Assembly (NCBI RefSeq): GCF_009002475.1
Contig: NZ_AP019860.1
Span: forward strand, 7,516,501-7,580,500
DNA: 64,000 bases
Direction: 5' to 3'
Source: Candidatus Uabimicrobium amorphum
GTDB taxonomy: Bacteria; Planctomycetota; Uabimicrobiia; Uabimicrobiales; Uabimicrobiaceae
The position numbers and the translations under genes are program-made. Numbering within the stretch: the first letter of the stretch is position 1; each line of letters starts with the position of its first letter. Of the stretch, positions 34,773 through 42,564 are shown piece by piece. The notes under the pieces are model-generated. The model saw nothing but the letters and a program-made list of their open reading frames with translations, searched no databases and was not told the origin of the DNA.

Positions 34773-35042
34773 CTAGTAGCGATTTTTTTGCGTTTTACAG
34801 CGAAAACGGCTCACTTCGGGATTGCGTAGTTTGAGATGTTTTGTCTTGCGGCTGTTTACTCTTTTACGCCACATTTTCCAGCTAGAGGGTTTGAGTTCCT
34901 GGCGCATCAAACGCACTACTTCGTCTTCCTTCAAACCAAACTGCGTTTTAATCGCTTCAAAGGGAGTACGATCTTCCCATGCCATTCCGATAATACGGTC
35001 AACTTCTCTTTCCGAAAATTCATATTTTTTGCTAATTTTCAC
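34773..35042 (-). CDS. TIGR03643/DUF2805-family small protein
   Basis: 89 residues. I choose GTG at 35042 because AGGAGG stands five bases before it; an ATG 16 codons earlier has no ribosome site. The core VDRIIGMAWEDRTPFEAIKTQFGLKEDEV (given in parts: RIIGMAWEDRTPFEAI, FGLKEDEVVRLMR) and ELKPSSWKMWRKRV with RKTKH are diagnostic of this family, which has a predicted helix-turn-helix-like fold and no established function. The tail is strongly basic. It lies upstream of msrA on the same strand, 152 bases away. A DNA- or RNA-binding role is plausible only from the fold and charge. Confidence 0.88.
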   Translation of the reverse strand: MKISKKYEFSEREVDRIIGMAWEDRTPFEAIKTQFGLKEDEVVRLMRQELKPSSWKMWRKRVNSRKTKHLKLRNPEVSRFRCKTQKNRY

Positions 35043-35139
35043 ACCTGCCTCCTGTTCTATATATTCAACAAAAATATCCGCAAAATACATATATATAATA
35101 CAGTAAGTGTTTTACTCTTTTCAAGAGTAAATTGGTATG

Positions 35140-35676
35140 CTATGGTCGTTGTTGAATTTTTTGCAAATGTTTTTCTAATTCAAACACATGATCATCTACC
35201 ACTCCCAGGGAACGCAAACTCGCTGCGAGTTCTAGTAAATATTCACTGTTTGTACCACTCGGTCCTTTGCAGTAATGGATTTGCTCTGCCATCTCCTGCA
35301 TCGAAGCAGGTCCAAGATAACAAGGGTTTTCCTCCGATGCGACATATGTGTATACTTTGCACGCGACATTTTTGCGGCAATGAAATTTCATTTCATAACG
35401 ATGAAAACCACATTTTTCGCGATGATCCAGGTAAGAAAATGTTGTGTGAAACGCCGTAGAAGAAATTTGGTAGGCCACTCCCCAACATTTAGATTCCGGC
35501 TTTGGCAGTAAAGTGGCTACACGTCCAGGACTTTCCTCGGTTCCGCGATGATCTGGAGAACCTTGATAAAAAAAACGCTTCCAGCCTTCGATATAACCTA
35601 TACGGCTGTCTAAAAAATCAAACCCTGGTCTCCATACCAACGAACCGTAACCAAAAATCCAAATATTTTCGTCCAT
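35140..35676 (-). CDS. chaC: ChaC-like gamma-glutamylcyclotransferase
   Basis: 178 residues from ATG at 35676 (AGGA eight bases upstream); the frame extends to 35733 without ribosome site. The family start WIFGYGSLVWRPGFDF, the phosphate-loop-like YGSL, GVAYQI and the region SYLDHREKCGFHRYE with the presumed catalytic Glu mark the ChaC group, which splits glutathione to 5-oxoproline and Cys-Gly. SGTNSEYLLELAASLRSLG near the C-terminus is also typical. Cytoplasmic. It stands next to msrA and the TIGR03643-like gene, which would fit thiol/redox housekeeping, but spacing does not prove an operon. Another gamma-glutamyl substrate is possible. Confidence 0.9.
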   Translation of the reverse strand: MDENIWIFGYGSLVWRPGFDFLDSRIGYIEGWKRFFYQGSPDHRGTEESPGRVATLLPKPESKCWGVAYQISSTAFHTTFSYLDHREKCGFHRYEMKFHCRKNVACKVYTYVASEENPCYLGPASMQEMAEQIHYCKGPSGTNSEYLLELAASLRSLGVVDDHVFELEKHLQKIQQRP

Positions 35677-35800
35677 TTTGTTTTTCCTATCGTGTTTTCG
35701 AACTACATTTTCATCGCAACGTATATATTGCAAGACAAACCGAGTTTTGGTACATTTGTAAATTCATCCAAATCCCAACGTAATTGATGGAGATGTTTTT

Positions 35801-37264
35801 ATGATACCATTTTCAACAACAACCACTGTGGCGAAAAATATCCGCGAAGGCAGATACACGGCAAGCGATGCTCTAGAAGCGTATTGGGAACATTTTACGA
35901 AATACAATTCTAAAGTCAATGCGGTAGTCGCCACAGATATCGAAAATGCAAGAGCGCAAGCAAAAAAAGCCGACGAAGACCTTGCTTGCGGAAAAATACA
36001 TGGCCCGCTTCACGGTGTGCCAATGACCATAAAGGATTCCTATAATGTAAAAGGTTTTAAAACCACGCTAGGTATTCCTTTTTTGAAAAATTACTACCCC
36101 GACCGCGACGCAACAGTGGTAAAGCTACTCAAAGATGCCGGTGCGATTATTTGGGGAAAAACAAATGTCCCCCTTTTTTGTTACGATTGGCAATGCAAAC
36201 ACCCCCACTATGGCAAGACAAACAATCCCTGGAACTTAAATCATACTCCGGGAGGAAGCTCGGGAGGATCAGCAGCATCTGTTGCTGTAGGGTTCTCTCC
36301 TCTAGAAATGGGCAGTGATGTGGCCGGTTCAATACGCGTTCCAGCACATTTTTGCGGAATTAGTGCACTGCGCCCTACCGAAGGGGTGGTCAGTTGCGGC
36401 GGTCATGCCCAAGTCAAAAAACTCACCAACACGCTTTACAACTACATGGCTTGCGGTCCTATGGCGCGTAGCGTAGAAGATTTACAATTGGCGATGAGTT
36501 TGGTAGGAAAAGTCGATGAATGCCATTGGCGAACCGCTCCATTACCAAGTAGTGATAAAAAGATAAACGATTTACATGGAATAAAAATAGCGTGGTGTGA
36601 TGAAATAGGAGGAATTCCACCGTCAACAGAAGTGCGACAACACATGCAAGAACTCATCGACAAATTACAAAAAGCCGGAGCGATTATAGAGAAACAAACT
36701 CCGCGAGATATAGATTTTAACGATGTGCTAAAAATATGGGGCTGGATTCAAGGCTTTGAGTCAGGTGTTCATGCTCCACAAATCATCAAAATACCTCCGT
36801 TTAGTTGGTTACTACGCATGGGATTTGTACAACTTAGATTTGGCAGTGGAAATTTCTCGCGTGGTTTGGCAAAAGGGTTGACAATGTCTACACGTAATTA
36901 CTTTCGTGCACAGGATCTACGTTCACAAATTATTGAGAAAATGGAAAACTTTTTAAGCCAATGGGATGTTTGGTTATCACCTGCTGCCGCCACTTTGTCT
37001 TTCCCCCACTGTCGCACAGGGACAAAATTAAAAGTAGATGACCGTAAAATTTCGTATTCTCTTGCTACAGGGATGTACAACTGCCCCACGGCAATGATGG
37101 CAAATCCTATTGTTTCCCTTCCTATTGCTAAATCGCAGTCAGGTTTACCAATAGGTATACAAATTCATGCGAAACGCTGGCGTGATTTAAGACTTCTAGA
37201 AATCGCCCAGCATATAGAAAAACTGTGCGAACCATTGGGGAAACCGCCCATAGTGAGTAATTAG
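35801..37264 (+). CDS. Amidase-signature family amidase
   Basis: 487 residues. The Ser-cisSer-Lys triad is present: Lys78 (TIKDS), Ser153 (PGGSSGGS) and nucleophile Ser177 (SDVAGSIRVP). Amidase-signature enzymes hydrolyse amides of many kinds, from indole acetamide to fatty-acid amides and Glu-tRNA(Gln) in GatA. This is not GatA: no GatB/GatC neighbours, and the C-terminal half (FEYSGV-like GFESGVHAPQ, LPIGIQIHAKRW) fits the stand-alone amidases. The start follows GGAGATG at proper spacing. No signal peptide. It is read away from chaC, the short gap between them serving both. Substrate unknown. Confidence 0.92.
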   Translation: MIPFSTTTTVAKNIREGRYTASDALEAYWEHFTKYNSKVNAVVATDIENARAQAKKADEDLACGKIHGPLHGVPMTIKDSYNVKGFKTTLGIPFLKNYYPDRDATVVKLLKDAGAIIWGKTNVPLFCYDWQCKHPHYGKTNNPWNLNHTPGGSSGGSAASVAVGFSPLEMGSDVAGSIRVPAHFCGISALRPTEGVVSCGGHAQVKKLTNTLYNYMACGPMARSVEDLQLAMSLVGKVDECHWRTAPLPSSDKKINDLHGIKIAWCDEIGGIPPSTEVRQHMQELIDKLQKAGAIIEKQTPRDIDFNDVLKIWGWIQGFESGVHAPQIIKIPPFSWLLRMGFVQLRFGSGNFSRGLAKGLTMSTRNYFRAQDLRSQIIEKMENFLSQWDVWLSPAAATLSFPHCRTGTKLKVDDRKISYSLATGMYNCPTAMMANPIVSLPIAKSQSGLPIGIQIHAKRWRDLRLLEIAQHIEKLCEPLGKPPIVSN

Positions 37265-37332
37265 TCATTCGATCTATTCTGTCGTAGTTGCGTTTACAAT
37301 ATGTAAAACAAAATTTTACGAGAGGAAAAGTC

Positions 37333-38328
37333 ATGAAAAATTTTTACAAAGTTCTGTGTATTGCCGCCTTGTTTTTCTCCGGTCTTTTCATTTGTTTACA
37401 AGTAAACGCTCCCCAAAAATCCGGAAAACTTAGACCGTACTTGTACCATGTGCAACATGGCACAATGCGCCAAAAGTATCGAGCGGTACAAAAGATTTAC
37501 CAACTGCGAATGTGCGCGCAACCATTTGTAGAAGAGATCGCATCTATTCTACTCGAAGCGAAAGATCCGTTAATAAAATCTTTCCTCCTTGATACCTTGG
37601 CGCACTGTGACTATAATAATCGTCATTTGTATTCCTTTCTCAACGATGAACATGGAGATGTTCGTGCGTCTGCCATAAAAGCTCTTGTGAACATTAGTGA
37701 TGTTAGTTTATCCATTTTTGATTTAGCCATGGAAGATCACGACCCTTTTGTACGACGCGTAGCCACGAGTTGTCTGACGAAAATCGCGATCGATGAGAAT
37801 CTCTGTGTCCGAGCACTACTCACAAAGTGCGACGATGAAGACGACGAAGTTCGCTGTGCAGCAATAGAGGCTTTGAGTAAATATAAAAATTGTACAAGAA
37901 TAGTGCGAAAGTTACGCGTCGTTGCTCTCAACGATAGTGGACGCGCACGTTATATTGCGATAAAAGCCTTGGGAAATTTCCCTGGTCAAGTTTCATTTAT
38001 CGCCACGTTTTTGAGATATAGCGATACACGCAATTACGCTCTTGAGGGACTTGCGGTCATTAGTGATTCCTCCAAAGAGTCAGCACTTCACGTTTACCGC
38101 CAACTCAAAAACAGTGAATACATTGCGCAAATTATCATGCTAAATACAACGCCCAATCATTATTTACTGCAAATAATGATCAAAAGTATAAACTGTGAGC
38201 AGCTAACCTCTGATGTAATGAAAATACTTCAGTACAAAAAACGTTATAGCTTACTGTACATTGAGCATTTATTGGAAAAAGATGGTGTTTCTCCATGCTT
38301 GGAATACATACAACAAAAACTACAGTAG
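37333..38328 (+). CDS. Membrane-anchored or exported HEAT-repeat protein
   Basis: 331 residues from ATG at 37333, preceded by GAGAGGAAAAG; an upstream in-frame ATG at 37288 has no ribosome site. The N-terminus (MKNFYKVLCIAALFFSGLFICL) is a signal peptide or anchor. The rest is built of HEAT/PBS-lyase-type helical pairs of about 31 residues (LNDEHGDVRASAIKALVNIS, MEDHDPFVRRVATSCLTKIA, CDDEDDEVRCAAIEALSKY), about eight in all, the last few degenerate. Such solenoids bind proteins. It precedes menB by 16 bases and may be co-transcribed with it, though no functional link is evident. Confidence 0.82.
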   Translation: MKNFYKVLCIAALFFSGLFICLQVNAPQKSGKLRPYLYHVQHGTMRQKYRAVQKIYQLRMCAQPFVEEIASILLEAKDPLIKSFLLDTLAHCDYNNRHLYSFLNDEHGDVRASAIKALVNISDVSLSIFDLAMEDHDPFVRRVATSCLTKIAIDENLCVRALLTKCDDEDDEVRCAAIEALSKYKNCTRIVRKLRVVALNDSGRARYIAIKALGNFPGQVSFIATFLRYSDTRNYALEGLAVISDSSKESALHVYRQLKNSEYIAQIIMLNTTPNHYLLQIMIKSINCEQLTSDVMKILQYKKRYSLLYIEHLLEKDGVSPCLEYIQQKLQ

Positions 38329-38344
38329 TGTAAAAGGATAGTAA

Positions 38345-39238
38345 ATGGTTTCGCAAATATTTGACGCTGAAAAATGGGAAGAAATCTCCGAATTTCAATT
38401 TACAGATTTGACATATCATCGCGCGAAAGATCAGGGAACGGTGCGCATAGCGTTTAATCGTCCTGAGGTACGCAATGCCTTTCGACCACAAACAGTCGAT
38501 GAGCTTTTCACCGCTCTTGACCATGCGCGCATGACCAGTGATGTAGGTACAATTATTTTAACCGGTAATGGTCCCTCGCCTAAAGATGCTGGCTGGGCGT
38601 TTTGTTCTGGTGGCGACCAACGCATTCGCGGTAAAGATGGATATAAATATGAAGGTAACGAGGGTAAGGTAGATCCGGCGCGTTTGGGGCGTTTACATAT
38701 CCTCGAAGTGCAACGACTCATCCGCTTTATGCCAAAAATTGTCATCGCCGTTGTTCCTGGGTGGGCTGTGGGCGGTGGACACAGTTTGCATGTGGTCTGC
38801 GATCTGACCATCGCCAGCAAGGAACACGCGATTTTTAAACAAACAGATCCCGATGTCGCCAGTTTTGACAGTGGCTATGGCTCGGCGTATCTCGCGAGAC
38901 AAGTAGGGCAAAAACGCGCACGAGAAGTATTTTTTCTCGGTTTAAATTATTCGGCCCAAGAAGCGTTTGAGATGGGGATGGTCAACAAAGTTGTTCCCCA
39001 CAAAGAACTAGAGGAAGTCGCTCTACTATGGGCAAAAATTATGAACAACAAGAGTCCGACAGCCATGCGCATGCTTAAGTTTGGATTCAATCTAATTGAT
39101 GACGGCCTTGTGGGACAACAAATTTTTGCAGGAGAAGCAACACGATTGGCCTACGGTACAGATGAAGCTAAAGAAGGGCGCGATTCGTTTTTAGAAAAAC
39201 GCGAGCAAGACTTTACTAAGTTTCCATGGCATTTTTAA
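38345..39238 (+). CDS. menB: 1,4-dihydroxy-2-naphthoyl-CoA synthase
   Basis: 297 residues. A crotonase-fold enzyme closing the second ring of the naphthoquinone nucleus in menaquinone synthesis, acting on O-succinylbenzoyl-CoA. Diagnostic for MenB are SGGDQRIRG (oxyanion hole), PGWAVGGGHSLHVVCDLTIA, and QTDPDVASFDSGYGSAYLARQVG, the last distinguishing it from general enoyl-CoA hydratases. The N-terminal arm FTDLTYHRA and C-terminal FLEKREQDF also fit. It implies menaquinone-based respiration by the classical pathway. No other men gene is in the window. The C-terminus ends twelve bases before the fmt start. Confidence 0.96.
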   Translation: MVSQIFDAEKWEEISEFQFTDLTYHRAKDQGTVRIAFNRPEVRNAFRPQTVDELFTALDHARMTSDVGTIILTGNGPSPKDAGWAFCSGGDQRIRGKDGYKYEGNEGKVDPARLGRLHILEVQRLIRFMPKIVIAVVPGWAVGGGHSLHVVCDLTIASKEHAIFKQTDPDVASFDSGYGSAYLARQVGQKRAREVFFLGLNYSAQEAFEMGMVNKVVPHKELEEVALLWAKIMNNKSPTAMRMLKFGFNLIDDGLVGQQIFAGEATRLAYGTDEAKEGRDSFLEKREQDFTKFPWHF

Positions 39239-39249
39239 TAGAGATTTTT

Positions 39250-40188
39250 ATGAAAATTATTTTCTGGGGAACACCAGAATTTGCCGTTCCCATTTTAGAT
39301 ACACTCAACAAATCCTCTCATGAAATAGTGGCCATTGTCAGTCAACCAGACAAAGTCAAAGGGCGCAAAAAAAAACTTATTCCCCCTGAAATAGCGCAAT
39401 ATGGTCACGACCACAATATAGAGGTAATGCAACCGCAAAAGCTCAACAAAGAGTTTCGCCAAAAACTAGAAGAGTACGCACCGGATCTCATGATTGTCGT
39501 TGCGTACGGGCGTATTCTACGTCAAAAAATATTAGATATTCCCAAATACGGTTGTGTAAATGTGCACTTTTCCTTGCTGCCAAAGTATCGTGGGGCATCC
39601 CCGGTCAATGCCGCTATACTAAATGGTGACAAAGAAACAGGTATCACCATCATGAATATGGTTCGCGAAATGGACGCAGGTCCCATTCTCCACCAATACA
39701 TAACCCCCATTGGTGCAGAAGATACGACGGGTGACTTGTTAGAACGTTTGGGAAATTGTGCTGGTCAACCACTACTTGAAGTTATCGAAAAGCTCGAACA
39801 AAAAAATATCGAGCCGCAACCTCAAGATGAGGAGGCAGTGACGTATTGTGGTATGATTAGCAAAAAAGACGGTCTCATCAACTGGGAGCAACCAGCAGAA
39901 CAGATCAAACGCTTTGTATACGCCATGTCACCGTGGCCCAGTGCCCACACAAACCTTACACGAAATGACAAGAGCGATCGCGTTATTTTGCATAGCGTTG
40001 AGGTAGATTTTACGCACGATGGAGGGAAGCCGGGAGAAGTCGTTAAGGTTGACAAAGAACATGTCTGGGTGCAAACCACTTCGAAAACGCTAAAAATTAA
40101 GAAAATTCAGAAGTCGGGGAAGTCGGTTCTCAAGGTGAAAGATTTTTTGTTGGGAACCAAAGTATCTCCAGGAGATTTTTTCGGATAA
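39250..40188 (+). CDS. fmt: Methionyl-tRNA formyltransferase
   Basis: 312 residues from ATG at 39250 (MKIIFWGTPEFAVP); an in-frame ATG at 39226 lies inside menB and gives an atypical leader. The enzyme formylates initiator Met-tRNA with 10-formyl-tetrahydrofolate. NVHFSLLPKYRGASPVNAAIL holds the catalytic Asn and His, and GITIMNMVREMDAGPIL the catalytic Asp. The C-terminal domain (from about 205) is the usual beta-barrel. The ribosome site is weak (GAG), so translation may be coupled to menB. A strong hairpin follows. The unusual partner, menB, rather than def, is notable but not unique. Confidence 0.97.
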   Translation: MKIIFWGTPEFAVPILDTLNKSSHEIVAIVSQPDKVKGRKKKLIPPEIAQYGHDHNIEVMQPQKLNKEFRQKLEEYAPDLMIVVAYGRILRQKILDIPKYGCVNVHFSLLPKYRGASPVNAAILNGDKETGITIMNMVREMDAGPILHQYITPIGAEDTTGDLLERLGNCAGQPLLEVIEKLEQKNIEPQPQDEEAVTYCGMISKKDGLINWEQPAEQIKRFVYAMSPWPSAHTNLTRNDKSDRVILHSVEVDFTHDGGKPGEVVKVDKEHVWVQTTSKTLKIKKIQKSGKSVLKVKDFLLGTKVSPGDFFG

Positions 40189-40195
40189 ATTTCAA

Positions 40196-40222
40196 GTTGA
40201 GAGCGTTCGTAACGCTCTCAAC
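40196..40222 (+). terminator. Bidirectional terminator between fmt and the Spy-like gene
   Basis: GTTGAGAGCGTT, loop CGT, AACGCTCTCAAC: perfect 12-bp stem between two convergent genes, followed by CTTTACTTT on the plus strand. Confidence 0.85.
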
Positions 40223-40229
40223 CTTTACT

Positions 40230-40931
40230 TTATAGACCTTCTACAAACTCAAGAACTTCTTTGACAACTTTTTCGCGATTTGTTTCGAAAAAATTGATTT
40301 GTGCAAGAGAAAGTTTACTCTTTACTTTATCGCGAATTTCATGAGCTTTTGTCAGTAGTGAGACAACGAGAGGACGGATATTTTGCTTTTCTTTGGCAAG
40401 AATATCTTTGATTTGCTGTTGTTGTGCCACAGTTAATTCAAGATTTCTTACATGGTATGGCATAATGCTTTCCATCATGAATACATGTAATGTCTCTAAA
40501 TTTTGTCCGATATTTTGTGTTTCACCACGCCACACCTTTTGCATCAACTTTAAAAGTTGTAAACGATCTTCTTTATCCAATTTCTGCAACACCATGGCTA
40601 TTTTCTCTCCTCCAGGGCGCAGCACCAATTCATCTTTCATTTCCATCGCTTTGATAAGTTGTGCGTGAGTCAGAACATTGCGACATTCTCTACGTACCTT
40701 AATAACATGAGGACGAAGTTCGTCAACCATGGCACGTATTTCGTTGCGGTGTTCTTTGAGTAAGGCACCTATTTTTAGTTTTTGGCGAAAACTCAAGCGT
40801 GGTGCATCTTCAAAATAGGTTTTTACTTTATCTTTCAGAGTAACCAGTTTATCGAAAATCGAAGTTTTTTGTTCTTCCGCAAGAGTAAAGGAAAGGCTGA
40901 CAACTACGATTGCTATACATAATTTTTTCAT
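40230..40931 (-). CDS. Periplasmic Spy/CpxP-like helical protein
   Basis: 233 residues from ATG at 40931 behind AAGGAG; the signal peptide MKKLCIAIVVVSLSFTLA is clear. The mature protein is entirely helical and charged, with three LTxxQ-like motifs (LTHAQLIKAM, LTVAQQQQIKDIL, LSLAQINFF), as in Spy/CpxP/ZraP periplasmic proteins that act as chaperones or stress sensors. It is about 1.5 times longer than Spy. The start overlaps the stop of the anti-sigma gene (ATGA), so it is the third gene of the sigma/anti-sigma operon. I infer that it modulates the anti-sigma factor or defends the envelope as its target. Confidence 0.72.
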   Translation of the reverse strand: MKKLCIAIVVVSLSFTLAEEQKTSIFDKLVTLKDKVKTYFEDAPRLSFRQKLKIGALLKEHRNEIRAMVDELRPHVIKVRRECRNVLTHAQLIKAMEMKDELVLRPGGEKIAMVLQKLDKEDRLQLLKLMQKVWRGETQNIGQNLETLHVFMMESIMPYHVRNLELTVAQQQQIKDILAKEKQNIRPLVVSLLTKAHEIRDKVKSKLSLAQINFFETNREKVVKEVLEFVEGL

Positions 40932-41722
40932 TTTATGACTCCTTTTGTGATAAACACATTTTCTACTTTCCAAATAACGGCTTCACCGTTACCTAGATTG
41001 ATTTTTTGAATTTTATCATGTAATTCTTGGCGCATAGCCTTGATATTTCTTAGATGTACGGCACTTTTTTGAAAGAATTGTGCCAGTACCAAACGCGACT
41101 GTTCGTCGGTACTTATATTTTTCAAAGCGCGAGAGAATAAATGCTCCACTTTACCCAAATCATTATCCTCACACAACCTGTTGAATGTCGATAAAGAAGA
41201 TGAATGAAGATAGAGGCGACAATTTACGATAACTCGTACCCGCAACAGAGGAATAAACTTTTGTTGTAGTAATTTTTCTGTTTGGTCTAAATTTTTTGCA
41301 ATTTGTCGCATTTCAACTGTAAAGCCTTCGCCGTATTTACTCAGCGCTTTGTGAACTACTTTGTGCTGTTCTTGCGATAAATCATTGAAATCAGCAGCAA
41401 TGACACTATCAATTTGTTGCGAAATGCTCATTGTTATATAACGACTGGCAATGTACAGTCCCGCGAAACAGAAAATCACACACGCCGCCACAAGATAATA
41501 CCGCGGTGCTCTTTTAGACTGCATAGGTGGTGAAGGTACATAATCAATAAGATTATTTGTTAAATTTTGTCCTAGTTGTTGTTGTTCTTGGTTCTCAGCG
41601 ACGAACGCCTGACAATCCGCACATTCATTTAAATGAGGTTGCCATTTTTCCAAGGTTTGCGCATCGGGCTCTATTAAAAACGAAGCTATTTGCGCACGAA
41701 AGTCTTCACATATTTTTGCCAT
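40928..41722 (-). CDS. Transmembrane anti-sigma factor with zinc-finger-like N-terminus
   Basis: 264 residues. The N-terminus carries an anti-sigma zinc motif, HLNECADC (His-x3-Cys-x2-Cys) at about 30-37, as in ZAS-domain anti-sigma factors. One membrane helix lies at about 74-92 (YYLVAACVIFCFAGLYIA). The periplasmic part is helical and itself has Spy-like motifs (LSQEQHKVV, ISTDEQSRLVL), resembling the sensor module of CnrX/heavy-metal-resistance proteins. It starts two bases after the sigma-factor stop and ends overlapping the Spy-like gene. I infer that it holds the sigma factor at the membrane and releases it on an envelope signal; the signal is unknown. Confidence 0.83.
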   Translation of the reverse strand: MAKICEDFRAQIASFLIEPDAQTLEKWQPHLNECADCQAFVAENQEQQQLGQNLTNNLIDYVPSPPMQSKRAPRYYLVAACVIFCFAGLYIASRYITMSISQQIDSVIAADFNDLSQEQHKVVHKALSKYGEGFTVEMRQIAKNLDQTEKLLQQKFIPLLRVRVIVNCRLYLHSSSLSTFNRLCEDNDLGKVEHLFSRALKNISTDEQSRLVLAQFFQKSAVHLRNIKAMRQELHDKIQKINLGNGEAVIWKVENVFITKGVIK

Positions 41723-41724
41723 TA

Positions 41725-42201
41725 TTATCCCAGTACTAAACTACTCACTTTGCGGCGCGCTTCAAAAATACGCCACTTGACAGTGCCAATCGACGCATCT
41801 TGCAAAGCCGCAATTTCTTTAATGGTCAAGTTTTCTAACGAGAACAATAGTAAGGCTTCTTTCTGATCTTCACTCAATGTTTTGATCGCATCGAATGTTT
41901 TTTGCAGTTGTTCTTGAACAATAACCTGCGTATCAGGTGTCTCGCTATGACTGTTTTCGACTAGAGAAACTGTGGCGCGTTGTTTTTGTTTGCGAAAAAA
42001 CTTTTTACGCTGACGATGAAATACGCCACATGCCCAGGCCCATTTATTGTCGGCACTATCCCACTTGGAACGACCTTCTTCAAGAGCATAAAAAACCTCT
42101 TGAGTCAAATCCCAAGCATCGTGATAGTTGCCAAGCATTAAAAAAGCCATACGGTAAATTTTGTCGTGCATTTCATTTTCTTGCAAGATCTTGCCCTTCA
42201 A
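41725..42201 (-). CDS. ECF RNA polymerase sigma factor
   Basis: 158 residues, short as ECF factors are. Region 2: IYRMAFLMLGNYHDAWDLTQEVFYALEE, including the DLTQEVF motif. Region 4: LSEDQKEALLLFSLENLTIKEIAALQDASIGTVKWRIFEAR (given as a description; the recognition helix is around SIGTVKWRIFEARRKV). The start is uncertain: TTG at 42201 gives ten extra residues, while ATG at 42171 fits the usual family beginning but has only a poor ribosome site. It heads a three-gene operon with its anti-sigma factor and a Spy-like protein, so I expect it to direct an envelope-stress response. No promoter of clear ECF type is seen upstream. Confidence 0.9.
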   Translation of the reverse strand: MKGKILQENEMHDKIYRMAFLMLGNYHDAWDLTQEVFYALEEGRSKWDSADNKWAWACGVFHRQRKKFFRKQKQRATVSLVENSHSETPDTQVIVQEQLQKTFDAIKTLSEDQKEALLLFSLENLTIKEIAALQDASIGTVKWRIFEARRKVSSLVLG

Positions 42202-42564
42202 TCTTTTCTCTTAAGAGCTTGAAAAAATATGTCACAAATTTGTGGTAACGAATGCCGAATTACACCCAAAACTTTACTTCGGACGCTTATATGTGTCGCA
42301 AGTGCAAAAAAGGTTGGAATTTTTTTTATTAAATAAAGAAAATTTTTTGTGGTATATTAAAAATAAAACAACTTCGTAACTTGGGAAAGCAAAAAAATAA
42401 ACCGTTTCCGAAAAATAGGGGGTAACACCCTGAGTATCCACAATTGTTTCTTAAAAATAAAGAAGTAAACCATAAAAATTACAAAAGTGGTTCATTTTAA
42501 GGGATAGCAATTCAGGTAAATTTTCGTTCAATCTCAAGGCGCAACTTAGAAAAGGAATTTTGAT
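42202..42564. other. Intergenic region between sigma-factor operon and acyl-CoA dehydrogenase
   Basis: 363 bases of AT-rich sequence between divergent genes. It should hold both promoters. I found no persuasive -35/-10 pair, ECF-type GGAAC/CGTC motif or strong inverted repeat. AAAAGGAA just before 42565 is the ribosome site of the plus-strand gene. Confidence 0.5.

Noticed and set aside
34836-35459. 207-codon plus-strand frame
   Set aside because: It is antisense to two clearly recognised genes (TIGR03643-like and ChaC) and has no domain or ribosome site.
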